A DNA stretch of 64,000 nucleotides from Polaromonas sp. P2-4 (GCA_024703855.1 CP087965.1:2472001-2536000), one strand, 5' to 3'; numbered from the stretch's first letter, positions 10,451-19,905 are shown. Numbers and translations: made by a program. The notes: generated by a model from the letters alone, not told the origin.

Positions 10451-11195
10451 ATGTCGATCCCCTCGCGTCTGTCCAGCTACCTCCAGCAGCGCGGCACGCG
10501 CTACGAAATCCACGCGCACGAGCACAGCCACAGCAGCTCAGAGACGGCCCGCGCGGCGCAGGTCTTGCCCCACCAACTCGCCAAGTCGGTGATCGTCGAA
10601 GACGATAGCGGCTTCGTGATGGCCGTCGTGCCGGCCGACAAGACCGTCATGCTGGGCCATCTGTCCCTGCTGCTCGGCCGCAAGGAATTGCGACTGTCCG
10701 ATGAGAGCCGCATCGCGCTGCTGTTCGACGACTGTGATCGCGGCGCGGTGCCTCCGGTCGGTATGGCCTGGGGCATCGAGACCATCGTCGACGACGAGCT
10801 CGGAAACCGCCGACGTGGTCTACATGGAAGGCGGCGATCATGAGCGCCTGCTGCGGATGTCGCACGAACAGTTCCACGAGCTGATGAGCGCGGCGCAGCA
10901 CGGGCACTTCAGCAAGACCCCCGACACACTAGGCTCTGTTGACGTTATTTTGCCTGTGCAGAACGGGGTGAAAACAGCGCCAATCAAGGCGTGCGACGAA
11001 GGCCAGACTCCAGTCTGGCCTAGGAGCGCAACGCTGAGTGGCGCTGTTTTCACCCCGTTCCCTTCGGGTTGCGGTCAAAAGGCCTTGCGCGGCGTTGCAA
11101 AGCCTCGCCGGGGTCTACCCCGGCTTCGTTTTGCGCCTTGCTCAAGGCCTTTTGACCCTGCAACGCACTGGCAAAATAACGTCAACAGAGCCTAA
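10451..11195 (+). CDS. YbaK-type aminoacyl-tRNA deacylase, copy 2, 3' end displaced by insertions
   Basis: Start ATG 10451 after AAGGAGG. Reads MSIPSRLSSYLQQRGTRYEIHAHEH, LPHQLAKSVIVEDDSGFVMAVVPADKTVML, GMAWGIETIVDDEL; the frame changes near 10802, then ETADVVYMEGGDHERLLRMSHEQFHELM and FSKTP. Comparison with copy 1 and with the sequence after the IS shows the native end was KTPTH followed by TAA (13148-13150). An IS1634-like element and a MITE now separate coding sequence from that stop. In the sequence as given, translation runs through the MITE and ends at a TAA (11193-11195) formed at the MITE-target junction, adding about 90 residues. The extension follows an extra C in a CCCCC run. Confidence 0.8.
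10932..11192. mobile_element. 261-bp MITE with 23-bp perfect terminal inverted repeats and TA duplication
   Basis: The 23 bases at 10932-10954 (starting GGCTCTGTTGACG) recur as their exact reverse complement at 11170-11192. TA flanks both sides (10930-10931, 11193-11194), the duplication expected for IS630/Tc1-mariner-type transposition. There is no transposase inside. Two long hairpins fill it: a 21-bp perfect stem (10961-10981 with 11040-11060) with an inner stem GGCCAGACT-CC-AGTCTGGCC (11001-11020), and a 15-bp stem GGTCAAAAGGCCTTG (11073-11087 with 11143-11157) capped by GCCGGGG-TCTA-CCCCGGC (11107-11124). Confidence 0.9.
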
Positions 11196-11257
11196 GCTGA
11201 AGTTCCTCACCTTTCACACCCCTTAAATCGCACTTTTTCGTCCTCGTAGCTGGGGAG

Positions 11258-11281
11258 AGCCGCCAAATGGCGGCTTTTTTT
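11258..11281 (+). terminator. Intrinsic terminator near the left end of the IS
   Basis: AGCCGCC-AAAT-GGCGGCT followed by T7. It lies between the left IS end and the transposase start, where it would stop transcription entering from outside and thereby limit transposase expression. Confidence 0.75.
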
Positions 11282-11344
11282 GGTCCGAATATGTAGTCAC
11301 TAAATATATTTGCAATATTAATTTAGTTCGGTAGAATGTTGGCC

Positions 11345-13075
11345 ATGGCATCAAGAACAGGTACAGCACACGTCGTCACCACGACACGCAAGTACAAAGA
11401 CCAGGTCTATTACACCCATTTGTTGCGGCGCAGCTACCGCGAGGACGGCAAGGTCAAGAACGAGACGCTGGGCAACCTGTCTCACCTTCCCGACTCTGTG
11501 ATCGACCTGATTCGCCGCTCCTTGCAGGGCGAGACATTTGTGCCTGCTGGTGAGGCCTTCGAGATTTCCTCATCACGCGCCCACGGTCACGTGCAAGCCG
11601 TCTCATTGGCGATGCAACGTTTGGGTTTTGCTTCCCTGCTGGCGACCAAGCCCTGCGCCGAGCGCGACTTGGTGCAGGCTATGGTGGCATCGCGCATCCT
11701 GTGCCCTGCGACCAAACTGGCCACCACACGCCTGTGGCATACCAGCACTCTGGCCGAAGATTTTGGCGTGCAGGGCGCCACTGAGGACGATCTGTATGGT
11801 GCCATGGATTGGTTGCTCGTGGGCCAGGACCGAATTCAAAAGAAGCTGGCCGCACGCCATCTCAAAGAAGACTCTCTGGTGCTGTACGACCTCTCATCGA
11901 GTTACTTCGAGGGCTCGCACTGTCCGCTGGCCAAACTGGGCTACAGCCGCGATGGCAAACGCGGCAGCCTGCAGGTCAACTACGGCTTACTCACCGATGA
12001 TCGAGGCTGCCCGGTGGCGGTCTCGGTATACGAGGGCAATACCTCGGACAGCAAGACGTTCTTGCCTCAGGTCAAGCGCATGCGTGAGGAGTTTGGCATC
12101 GAGCGCATGGTGATGGTGGGCGACCGGGGCATGATTTCGCAAAAGGCCATCGATGAGATGAGTGAGGACGCGGGCGTGGACTGGATCACGGCGCTCAGGA
12201 GTGCCTCGATTCGCACCCTGGTGGAGCAAAAGCACTTGCAACTGGGCTTGTTTGATGAGCGCAATTTGCTGGAGATCAGCTCGCCTGACTTTCCCGGTGA
12301 GCGGTTGGTGGCCTGCCGCAATCCAGAGTTGGCCAAGCTGCGCGCACACCTGAAGCGATTTGCTGCTGGCCACAGAGCAAAACCTGCAAAAGATCAAGGT
12401 GCGGGTGGACGCAGCCAGGCTCGTGGGCAAGGACAAGATCGGCGTGGCCGTGGGCAAATGCGTGAACCAGTACAAGGTGGCCAAACACTTTGAGCTGCTC
12501 ATTACTGACAACTCGTTTACCTTTTCGCGCATTGTCGAGCACATCGCCGCTGAGGCGGCGCTGGACGGGCTGTACATCATTCGCACTTCAGTCAAAGCGC
12601 AGCGCATGGATGCCGCCACGTGTGTGCGCACCTACAAATCCCTGGCCCAGGTGGAGCGCGTTTCGTTCGCTCAAGACGGTCGACTTGAAAGTGCGACCGA
12701 TTCATCACCACCTGGAGGGGCGGGTGCGTGCGCACATCTTTCTTTGCATGTTGGCCTATTACGTGGAGTGGCACATGCGCGAGGCTTGGCGCGAGTTGAT
12801 GTTTGCCGATTGCGATCAAGCCGCCAAGCTCACGCGTGACCCGGTCGCGCCCGCCAAGCGATCAGACGCTGCCATGAAGAAGGTGCTCAGCCACACCCTG
12901 GATGACGGCACGCCGACACACAGTTTCCAGACCTTGACGCGCGAGCTTGAAACCGTCGTGCGCAACACGTGTCGCACCCCCCAAAGCGCTGGCGATGCAC
13001 CCACCTTCCAGGTCACCACCACGCCTAGCGAGAAGCAAAAGCGCACTCGAATTGATCGGTCAGATCAAAATGTAG
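11345..13075 (+). CDS. IS1634-family transposase, three frameshifts
   Basis: DDE transposase of the IS4/IS1634 group. Start ATG 11345 (MASRTGTAHVVTTTRKYKDQVYYTHLLRRSY), preceded by a very AT-rich stretch. Catalytic blocks: VLYDLSSSYFEG (first D), MVMVGDRGMIS (second D; DREGLIA-like), and later LDGLYIIRTS with the Y-region. The frame changes near 12355, near 12670 and near 13047. In the last frame the protein ends KRTLELIGQIKM at TAG 13073-13075, giving about 577 aa, the usual family length. The frame in the given sequence instead runs past the IS end to about 13221. If the indels are real, the element is not autonomous. Confidence 0.85.
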
Positions 13076-13150
13076 ACAGAACGCGGAACCTGAATTACCG
13101 AGCGTTTCAGAGGGGAAACTCGCTTTTTTCGGGAAAGAACTTCAGCCTAA

Positions 13151-13261
13151 GGCCTGCAAGCGGCTCGCCCCATCACGCAGGGGCCCCGGCTCCTTGCGTG
13201 ACCGCTTTTAAGCGGCGGTGAGACGGCAAAACAAGGCCGCCGAAAACCTTGCGGCCTGTCG
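13151..13261. repeat. 111-bp repeat, copy B
   Basis: Starts at the base after the displaced stop codon of YbaK copy 2 (TAA 13148-13150), just as copy A starts after the stop of YbaK copy 1. Same three hairpins as copy A. Before the IS arrived the two loci had the same gene-repeat arrangement. Confidence 0.8.
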
Positions 13262-13309
13262 TGCGGCTGATCAAGGTTGAGAAAATCGTTTTCGCCAAAA
13301 CTGCATAAA

Positions 13310-13347
13310 AAAAGCCCCTTGGAGAAACCAGTCTCCACGGGGCTTTT
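13310..13347 (-). terminator. Intrinsic terminator of the oligomer hydrolase gene
   Basis: AAAAGCCCC-TTGGAGA ... TCTCCA-CGGGGCTTTT with an AACCAG loop; on the minus strand a run of seven T follows. It lies 20 bp past the stop of the gene at 13367 and could also work on the plus strand. Confidence 0.85.
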
Positions 13348-13366
13348 GATTGAAGTCAGCGGCTGT

Positions 13367-15477
13367 TTAGTCGGCAACCGTCACGATGTTGTTGGAGAAC
13401 GTGATCTGGTCAGCCACCGCCGGAACCGTTTTAATCGGCGGCACATTCGCTGCCGTGATCGGATTGACCACCGCACCCGTCAGGCCGCGCGGCACGGTGC
13501 GCACCACCTGGCTGGCCGGCAGCGCGGCGCCGGTTTTCAAGTTGGCGTACATCATGTCCATCGCCTGAATGTAATAACGGTGCGCCGGAACGAATCGATC
13601 GCCATAACCCGGAAATGCCAGGAAAGCATCGAAATGCTGGGCATTCGTCACTTCGATATACGACAGCTTGCTGTTGGCGCCTTCCACGATCTTGTTCCGG
13701 CCGAAATAAGGACGCGATGAAAATGCCACCGGCACCTGCGTATCGGCGCGGCCATGCACGATCAGCGCCGGCTTGCCCTGCAAATTACCGGTGCGCAGCA
13801 CTTCGCTGATGCCCTGCTGAACCCGAACCGCGTTGGCACTGCTTCCCGCTATCAGCTCGCGCAGGCACACGCGCCGGCGATGTTGTAGTCCAGCACACTG
13901 CCGGCAGACAGTGAGGCGGCATCCAGCAAGGGGCCGCCCACGCTGTTGTTGTTGACGATGTTGATGCCCACCGTCGGCGGAATGCCGTTGCTGGTGCCAA
14001 ACGAGGTGGCCAACGCGGCAGCGGAGGCTGCAACCGGCGCATTCGGGGTGGCCGAGGCTACCGCTCCGGTTGCCGCAAAACTGAAACCGCAGAGGTTGTC
14101 TTTGACGCTGAAACGCCCGTAGCTGTTGGCAAAGGTCACGGCCACCGCCGGCGTTGCAAAAGAGTAATGCGATGCCTGCAAGACCGTGCTTTCCGGCTGG
14201 TGCCCTGCTGCCAGGAGTGCAGCCATGGCACTGGCGCCCATTTCGGCGGCGGTATTGCCGGTGATCAGGCCGTTCGCTTTGAGTGCGTTGCAGCGGTTGG
14301 TGGCAATGACCGTATTGACCGTGTTGAACACATTCGTTGCGGGGGACGCCAGCGCGGCGCAAGGCTGCAGCAGATTGCCCAGGCTCGCGTAGTCAAACAG
14401 GCTTCTTCCTGTCCCGGCCAGGGTGGTGGTGCCGCGCGTCACACTCAGCCGGGCGTCAGGGACAACCTGTACCTGGGGTTCGGCCACCGCAACGCCGGTG
14501 ATCAGGCCTTTGGTATCGAGCTCTGCCGCGGCCAGTGCCGCACCGGCGCCGTTGGACGCACTCGAAGCAATCACGATGGTGTTGGTGGGTGTCAGCTTGA
14601 TGAGGTGCGACACGCCGTCGCTGGCCAGATCACCGTATTTTTCATTCAACACAAAGTAGGCAAACTCGACCGCTTGCAGCGTCCATTTGCCCCAGTCTTT
14701 TTCTGTGTTTTGTTGCGAATGCGCATGCTTGACGGCAAACCGGTTTGGCGTTGCCGCATTGAATGCGGTGCGCTCGGCGCTGCTCAAGCTGGCGGTAAAA
14801 ATCGAGGCCTTGCCGGCCGCAGTGGCCGTCGCGCGGACGCCATTTTGCAGGTTGACCGTGTCGTTCTGCAGGTCGTGGATGCCGGTGCCGGTGCCCTTGT
14901 CGGTATAGGCGACAGCACAGCCGTTTTTAAGCCCCCATTCGCCGGAGGTTCCGATGGCGCCGTAGACCCCGCGCGACCCGCTCGAGGTGCCGGTGACGAT
15001 GCACGGGCTGGCCGGGTTGAAGGTGGCAGGCACCTGCACCAGCATCGTGATGTTCTGGTTGCCGGTGCCATCGTCTGAGTAAGCAATGTGTTCGGTGCCG
15101 GCAATCTTGCCTTCGCTGGCGGTCACCACGCCCTTGGCGTCAACGTTGGGGCCATACAAGCTGCCGTAACCGCCGCCAGCCGTGATGTCGAGGAGGGCAC
15201 GGTAGTTGTTGAAAATCGCGATTTTGCGCAGCTCTGCAGCCGTCGGATTCAAAAGGTCTGCTGGCGCTGAGACAGACGCCGCACCCAAACCGGTTTTGCC
15301 CAGACCTGCGGTGAGCAAATCGTCGCTGCTGCCGTCGTAGTTAACCGACACCACAGTGCCCAGATACGTCGGCTTGCTGTTTTTGTTTTCACTTGAACCG
15401 CCCCCGCAGGCGCTGAGTACCAGTACGGCAGCGGCTATCGACGTTAGCTTCAAACAGTTTTTGCTCATGATTGTCAT
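13367..15477 (-). CDS. D-(-)-3-hydroxybutyrate oligomer hydrolase, one frameshift
   Basis: Hydrolyses 3-hydroxybutyrate oligomers released from PHB. The start MTIMSKNCLKL (15477; a second ATG nine bases in is equally good) is followed by a lipoprotein signal with lipobox VLSAC-GGG, so it is likely exported and lipidated. Family landmarks: SGSRGVYGAIGTSGEWGLKNGCAVAYTDKGTG, and the nucleophile region IVIASSASNGAGAALAAAELD. The frame changes near 13855 after YNIAGACAC; the tail has GKPALIVHGRADTQVPVAFSSRPYFG and NAQHFDAFLAFPGYGDRFVP with the late Asp and His. About 700 aa, normal length. Single gene with its own terminator. Confidence 0.85.
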
Positions 15478-15778
15478 GTCATCCTCTTTGCGTTGATTTA
15501 GTTATTCATCGAGTCATCACACACACACACACGCCTGTTCCAAGCAATCTCGCAATCTCATTCTTTCAGCGAGTTTGTCACTCAAGCGTGCGAACCCTCA
15601 GCAGCCCGAAGCACATTCGCCAGGCCTGATTGGGTGGGCCTGATGATGGTCGGTAACCCCCGCGGCTTCAATTCCGTACAACTACCTACCGGGGCAACCG
15701 AGCTTGACAGCGCCGAAGGAAGGGGGTATTACGCGCGTCACGCGCGAAGCCGCAGACCAAAGCAACCTGATGGCCTTT
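15478..15778. other. 301-bp intergenic gap
   Basis: Between two minus-strand genes. Contains the upstream region of the oligomer hydrolase (AT-richer, with a TCACACACACACACACG dinucleotide run at about 15517-15533). No gene, terminator stem or clear promoter is recognised. Confidence 0.5.
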
Positions 15779-18148
15779 TTATCCCTTGGGCAAGGCATAC
15801 GCGATGACATAGTCCCCGGTCTGCGTTCCCAGCGAGCCGTGGCCGCCGGCGATGACCAGCAGGTACTGCCGGCCGTCTGCACCGGTGTAGGTCATCGGGG
15901 TGGCCTGGCCGCCGGCCGGCAGGCGGTGTTGCCACAGCGGCTTGCCGTTGCTCATGTCATAGGCACGCACATAGGAGTCCAGCGTACCGGAGAGAAAGGC
16001 CACGCCGCCGCCGGTGACGATGGGGCCGCCGAGGTTGGGCACGCCCATCTTGAAAGGCAAGGGAATGGGGGAGGCATCGCGCACGGTGCCATTCTTGTGC
16101 CGCCACGCGATCTTGCCGGTGGTGAGGTCGGCGCCAGCGACGTAGCCCCACGGCGGCTGCTGGCAGGGAACGCCCAGCGGAGACGTGAACGCGCTGAGCT
16201 TGACGGCAAATGGCGCGCCGAAGTTCTCGTTGAGCGCCGGCAGGCTGCCGTTCGGATCGGGATCGCCCTTGCCCTGCACCAGCAGCGTGGTGTCGTCAGG
16301 GCGCGGCACCAGTCTGGAGACGAACGCGAGATACGTGGGCGTGGTGAAAGCGATTTGCCGTTGCGGGTCCACCGCCACGCCGCCCCAGTTAAAAACGCCG
16401 AAGTTGCCGGGATAGATCAGCGAGCCCTGGGTGGACGGCGGCGTGTAGCGGCCCTGGTAGCGCAGGCGGTGAAAGGCGATGCGGCAGTACAGCTGGTCAA
16501 ACAGCGTGGCGCCCCACATGTCGCGGCCCGTAAGCGGGGGCGGGTCATACGACAGCGCCGAGCGCGGCTGCGTGGACGCGGTGCGATCGCCCTGCGCCGC
16601 GCCCTGCGGTGCGGGCATTTCGGTCACGGGCAACAGGGGCTGGCCGTTGCGCCGGTCCAGCACAAAGACTTCGCCCTGCTTGGTGGGCTGCACCAGTGCC
16701 GGCACGGTGTTGCCATTGATGGTGAGGTCCATCAGGCTCGGCTGGGCCGGCACGTCGTAGTCCCAGAGGTCGTGATGAACCGTCTGGAAGTTCCAGCGCA
16801 CGCGGCCCGTGGCAAGGTCCAGCGCGACCACAGCAGACGAATAGCGCTCTACCGCCGGGCTGCGATTGCCGCCCCACTGGTCCGGCGGCTGGTTGCCCAG
16901 CGGCACGTAGACCATGCCCAGCGCCTCGTCCACGCTGGAAATCGACCAGCTGTTGGGCGAATTGGCGGTGTAGGAACGCCCCGGCGTAAGCGGCGCCGTG
17001 TCATCGGGGTTGCCTGAATCCCAGTTCCAGACCAGCGCGCCGGTGTCGATGTCGAAGGCACGGATGACGCCCGACTGCTCCTGGGTGGACACGTTGTCGA
17101 GCACGGTGCCGCCGACGATGATGAGCTTGCGCGTCACCACCACCGGCGAGGTGGCGTAGTAGGCGCCCGGTTTGTGGTTGGGCATGTGGGCCCACAGGTC
17201 AATCTGGCCTTTGCCGCCGCCAAAGCTCGCGCACACGGCGCCGGTGTCGGGGTTCAGGGCGATCACACGCCCGTCTGCCGTGGGCATGAAGAGTTTGGCG
17301 GCGCAGGCGGCGGCAGGGGCTGTGGCGGCCGGCTGGTACGACAGGCCGCGGCACGTCAGATGCTGCAGCGCCAGCTTGTCCTGGATCTGCGGGTCATAGC
17401 GCCAGATTTCCGCGCCGCTCGTGGCGTCCAGCGCAATGACGGACTGGTGCGGCGTGCACAGGAACAGCCGGTTGCCCACTTTCAGCGGGGTGACTTCAAA
17501 CGTGGTCTCTTCCGGGTCGCCGGGGCGGCCGCGCATGTCTCCGGTGCGGTACTGCCAGGCAACTTCCAGGTCGGACACATTGGTCGGCGTGATCTGCCCG
17601 AGCGGCGAGTAGCGCTGGCCGAATCCGGTGCGGCCATAGGCATGCCACTCGCCCGGCGGCACCGGACCGGCCTCAGGGGGCAGGGTTTGGGCCTTCGAAA
17701 GCATGCCCGGCAACTGGTGCGGATCATGGAGCCACGATGCCACCGCGGCTGCGGCGAACAGGCCGAGCGCCATGCCGAGCGCCAGCCCACCGCCGCGCAG
17801 AGCAGACGCCGGCACTGCCAGCGCGCCTGTGACCCACGGCGTGAGCAGGAACAGGCCGAGCACAAACAACACGTCGCCGCGGGCCGCCAGCGGCCACCAG
17901 TCAAGCCCCGACTCCCACAGCGCCCACACCAGCGTGGCCAGCACAAGCGCCGCATAAAACCACAGCGCCACCGGCCGGCGCTGCGCAAGTAATACGCCCG
18001 TGAGCACCAGGCCAATGCCCGCAAGCAGGTAATACCACGAGCCGCCCAGCGCAACGAGCCAGACACCGCCCGCGCCCAGCGCCAGCCCGATCAAGACCCA
18101 CAGCACCCCTGCGACGAAGGGCACGCGGGATTGCGGGATTTTTTGCAT
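15779..18148 (-). CDS. gcd: Membrane-bound PQQ-dependent glucose (quinoprotein) dehydrogenase
   Basis: Oxidises glucose or another aldose to the lactone in the periplasm and passes electrons to ubiquinone. 789 aa, frame intact. Five hydrophobic N-terminal segments (about residues 10-30, 38-54, 60-78, 88-108, 118-138) anchor it. The eight-bladed PQQ propeller follows with tryptophan-docking repeats: WHAYGRTGFGQRYSPLGQI, VIALDATSGAEIWRYDP, YYATSPVVVTRKLIIVGG, VRWNFQTVHHDLWDYDVP, VDPQRQIAFTTPTYLAFVSRL and GQATPMTYTGADGRQYLLV. Best match by layout is Gcd; polyol dehydrogenases of the same architecture cannot be excluded. No PQQ synthesis genes are in the window. Confidence 0.88.
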   Translation of the reverse strand: MQKIPQSRVPFVAGVLWVLIGLALGAGGVWLVALGGSWYYLLAGIGLVLTGVLLAQRRPVALWFYAALVLATLVWALWESGLDWWPLAARGDVLFVLGLFLLTPWVTGALAVPASALRGGGLALGMALGLFAAAAVASWLHDPHQLPGMLSKAQTLPPEAGPVPPGEWHAYGRTGFGQRYSPLGQITPTNVSDLEVAWQYRTGDMRGRPGDPEETTFEVTPLKVGNRLFLCTPHQSVIALDATSGAEIWRYDPQIQDKLALQHLTCRGLSYQPAATAPAAACAAKLFMPTADGRVIALNPDTGAVCASFGGGKGQIDLWAHMPNHKPGAYYATSPVVVTRKLIIVGGTVLDNVSTQEQSGVIRAFDIDTGALVWNWDSGNPDDTAPLTPGRSYTANSPNSWSISSVDEALGMVYVPLGNQPPDQWGGNRSPAVERYSSAVVALDLATGRVRWNFQTVHHDLWDYDVPAQPSLMDLTINGNTVPALVQPTKQGEVFVLDRRNGQPLLPVTEMPAPQGAAQGDRTASTQPRSALSYDPPPLTGRDMWGATLFDQLYCRIAFHRLRYQGRYTPPSTQGSLIYPGNFGVFNWGGVAVDPQRQIAFTTPTYLAFVSRLVPRPDDTTLLVQGKGDPDPNGSLPALNENFGAPFAVKLSAFTSPLGVPCQQPPWGYVAGADLTTGKIAWRHKNGTVRDASPIPLPFKMGVPNLGGPIVTGGGVAFLSGTLDSYVRAYDMSNGKPLWQHRLPAGGQATPMTYTGADGRQYLLVIAGGHGSLGTQTGDYVIAYALPKG

Positions 18149-18448
18149 GATCTCTCCTCGTCTCTGCTGTACGGCGGTAGAGGGCGATGCGGCCGGCGGC
18201 CGTTAAGAACCCACCGGAACGAAACCGCCCTTGCGCGCCATCGCGCGCAGAACGGCCCACACTCATGGCCACCTTACAGAGAAAGCGCAAGGCGTGGCTA
18301 TCAGCGTTTGCCTAAGAACGCCGTAGGAAAAAATGAAGCCGGCTGCCGTATCTTGGGGCGTGCCGCGCCGGGGCGGGTGGCTTGCGATCCGGTGCGCCAC
18401 GGCGCATACTTTCGACCAGCGCGGCGCGCCAAAACACAGGAGACCCTG
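18149..18448. other. 300-bp divergent intergenic region
   Basis: Between gcd (minus) and the DUF6494-type gene (plus). It holds the conserved promoter module at 18382-18410. No ORF is supported. Confidence 0.6.
18382..18410 (+). promoter_or_regulatory. Sigma70-like promoter module, copy 2
   Basis: TTGCGA (18382-18387), 17-bp spacer, CATACT (18405-18410), 38 bp upstream of the start codon at 18449. Nearly the same ~52-bp block lies at 10315-10371. Confidence 0.5.
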
Positions 18449-18655
18449 ATGAACGAAGAGACATTCAACCTCAGCATTCGCAAATTTCTGAAGATGGTCG
18501 GCGTCAAGTCGCAGCGCGAGATCGAGCAGGCCGTCGTGGCGGCCATCGCCAGCGGGGCCATAACCGGCACCGAGACGCTGGCGGCGACCATGACCCTCGA
18601 GATCGCGGGGCTGAAGCTCAAGGTCAGGTTCGACGGCGACATCAGCCTGCAATAA
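18449..18655 (+). CDS. Small DUF6494-type protein
   Basis: 68 aa, intact (MNEETFNLSIRKFLKMVGVKSQREIEQAV ... LKLKVRFDGDISLQ). Preceded by AGGAGA. The sequence is a mix of an N-terminal helix pair and a C-terminal beta hairpin, with no transmembrane segment or signal. I know this family as a conserved short protein of unknown function in proteobacteria. It is 62 bp upstream of the class I aldolase on the same strand, so the two are probably co-transcribed from the promoter at 18382. Confidence 0.75.
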   Translation: MNEETFNLSIRKFLKMVGVKSQREIEQAVVAAIASGAITGTETLAATMTLEIAGLKLKVRFDGDISLQ

Positions 18656-18717
18656 CTTGTCATGCTGAACCGCTTCAAGCAAACGAACGCCCCTTGAGCG
18701 GGCAGCAAGGGGTCGTC

Positions 18718-19758
18718 ATGAGCATTCAAAACGAACTGCAAGCAACGATGCAAGCGCTTGTGCAAAAGGGCAAAGGCATTCTTGCCGCCGACGAAAGCGG
18801 CCCGACGATCGCCAAACGGTTCAAGACCATCGGCGTGGAGTCGACCGAAGAGAACCGGCGCACCTGGCGCAGCCTGATGCTGACTGCGCCCGGGCTGGGC
18901 GAGTTCGTCAGCGGCGTCATCCTGCATGAGGAAACGCTGGGCCAAAGCATTGACGATGGCACGCCCTTGCCGCAATGGGCCGCGCAGCAGGGCATCGTGC
19001 CCGGCATCAAGGTCGACGCGGGCAAGATCCCGCTGGCGGGAGCGACGGGCGACGAGATCACGCAGGGTCTCGACGGACTCGCGGAGCGCCTCGACGCTTA
19101 CAAGCGGCAGGGCGCCCGCTTTGCCAAATGGCGCGCCGTCTACAACGTCTCTGACACGCTGCCGAGCCCGTTGGCGGTCAAAGCCAACGCGGAAGCACTC
19201 GCGCGTTACGCCGCAATCTGCCAGGAGCGCGGCATCGTGCCAATCGTCGAACCCGAGGTTCTGATCGACGGGGACCACACGCTGGCGCGCTGCGCCGAAG
19301 TCACCGAGGCCGTGCTGCACGCGGTATTCCATGCGCTGCATCGGCATCGGGTCGTGCTCGAGCACATGCTGCTGAAGCCGAGCATGGTGGTGCCCGGCAA
19401 GACGCACGTGCTACAGGCCACGCCGGCCGAGGTGGCCGCACAGACGATCCGGATCCTGCGGCGCACGGTGCCCGCAGCGGTGCCCAGTGTCAATTTCCTG
19501 TCCGGCGGCCAGACGCCTGAGGAGGCGACGGCCAACCTCGATGCGATGAACCGGCTCGGCCCCCAGCCATGGCAGTTGAGCTTCTCGTACGGACGTGCGC
19601 TGCAAGAGCCGGCCTTGCAGGCCTGGAAGGGGCAAGCCGCCCATGCGCGCAACAGCCAAGATGCACTGCTTGAGCGCGCCCGCCTGAACAGCGCCGCGTG
19701 CCAGGGGCAGTACACCGCGGCGATGGAAGCGGCCGACCCGGCGTCCCGGTTGGCGTAA
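18718..19758 (+). CDS. Class I fructose-bisphosphate aldolase
   Basis: Cleaves fructose-1,6-bisphosphate to DHAP and glyceraldehyde-3-phosphate through a Schiff base. Start ATG 18718 after AAGGGG. 346 aa, intact. Eukaryote-type class I motifs: GKGILAADESGPTIAKRF, GVILHEETLGQ, PGIKVDAGK, KWRAVYNV, IVPIVEPEVLIDGDH, LEHMLLKPSMVVPG (Schiff-base Lys) and VNFLSGGQTPEEA. The C-terminal tail lacks the animal ALYSNHAY motif, ending AAMEAADPASRLA. Class I enzymes are less common than class II in bacteria; the linked DUF6494-type gene is a known neighbour pattern, as far as I recall. Confidence 0.92.
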   Translation: MSIQNELQATMQALVQKGKGILAADESGPTIAKRFKTIGVESTEENRRTWRSLMLTAPGLGEFVSGVILHEETLGQSIDDGTPLPQWAAQQGIVPGIKVDAGKIPLAGATGDEITQGLDGLAERLDAYKRQGARFAKWRAVYNVSDTLPSPLAVKANAEALARYAAICQERGIVPIVEPEVLIDGDHTLARCAEVTEAVLHAVFHALHRHRVVLEHMLLKPSMVVPGKTHVLQATPAEVAAQTIRILRRTVPAAVPSVNFLSGGQTPEEATANLDAMNRLGPQPWQLSFSYGRALQEPALQAWKGQAAHARNSQDALLERARLNSAACQGQYTAAMEAADPASRLA

Positions 19759-19849
19759 CGCCGAACAGCTATCAAGGCGGCGCCTGCCGTCATGCTTTGC
19801 CTTGCCGGTGCAAGGCAGCAGTGGCCCATTGGGAAATGGGTAGCTCGTT

Positions 19850-19905
19850 GCTACTATTTTCATAGCTACTTGCGCCCGTACTCTATGGGCTAGGGGCCAT
19901 TTTCA
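19850..19905. repeat. Dispersed ~50-bp repeat, copy 1 of 7
   Basis: TTTTCATAGCTACTTGCGCCC ... GGGCTAGGGGCCATTTT. Family consensus from the seven copies: TTTGATAGCTNCTTGCGC, 8-12 variable bases, GGGCTNNNGGCCNNATTT. It is in the 384-bp gap 19759-20142, where nothing else is recognised. Confidence 0.75.

Larger units (their letters stand above)
11196..13146 (+). mobile_element. IS1634-family-like insertion sequence, 1951 bp
   Basis: Ends are GCTGAAGTTC (11196-11205) and its exact complement GAACTTCAGC (13137-13146). CTAA follows the right end (13147-13150); on the left the same CTAA is found if the MITE and one TA are removed (C 10929, TA, A 11195), giving a 4-bp target duplication. The element carries one transposase and an internal terminator at 11258-11281. 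It inserted exactly at the stop codon of YbaK copy 2. Confidence 0.85.

Noticed and set aside
10701..11195. C-terminally extended YbaK protein as a new domain architecture
   Set aside because: The extension is MITE sequence, and an extra C in a CCCCC run decides whether it is translated at all.
12490..13221. Transposase running past the IS right end into the 111-bp repeat
   Set aside because: A neighbouring frame gives the normal C-terminus KRTLELIGQIKM and a stop at 13073-13075, giving the usual family length.
15515..15535. CA dinucleotide run as a phase-variation tract
   Set aside because: Only about eight units and not in a promoter spacer or coding frame that I can identify.
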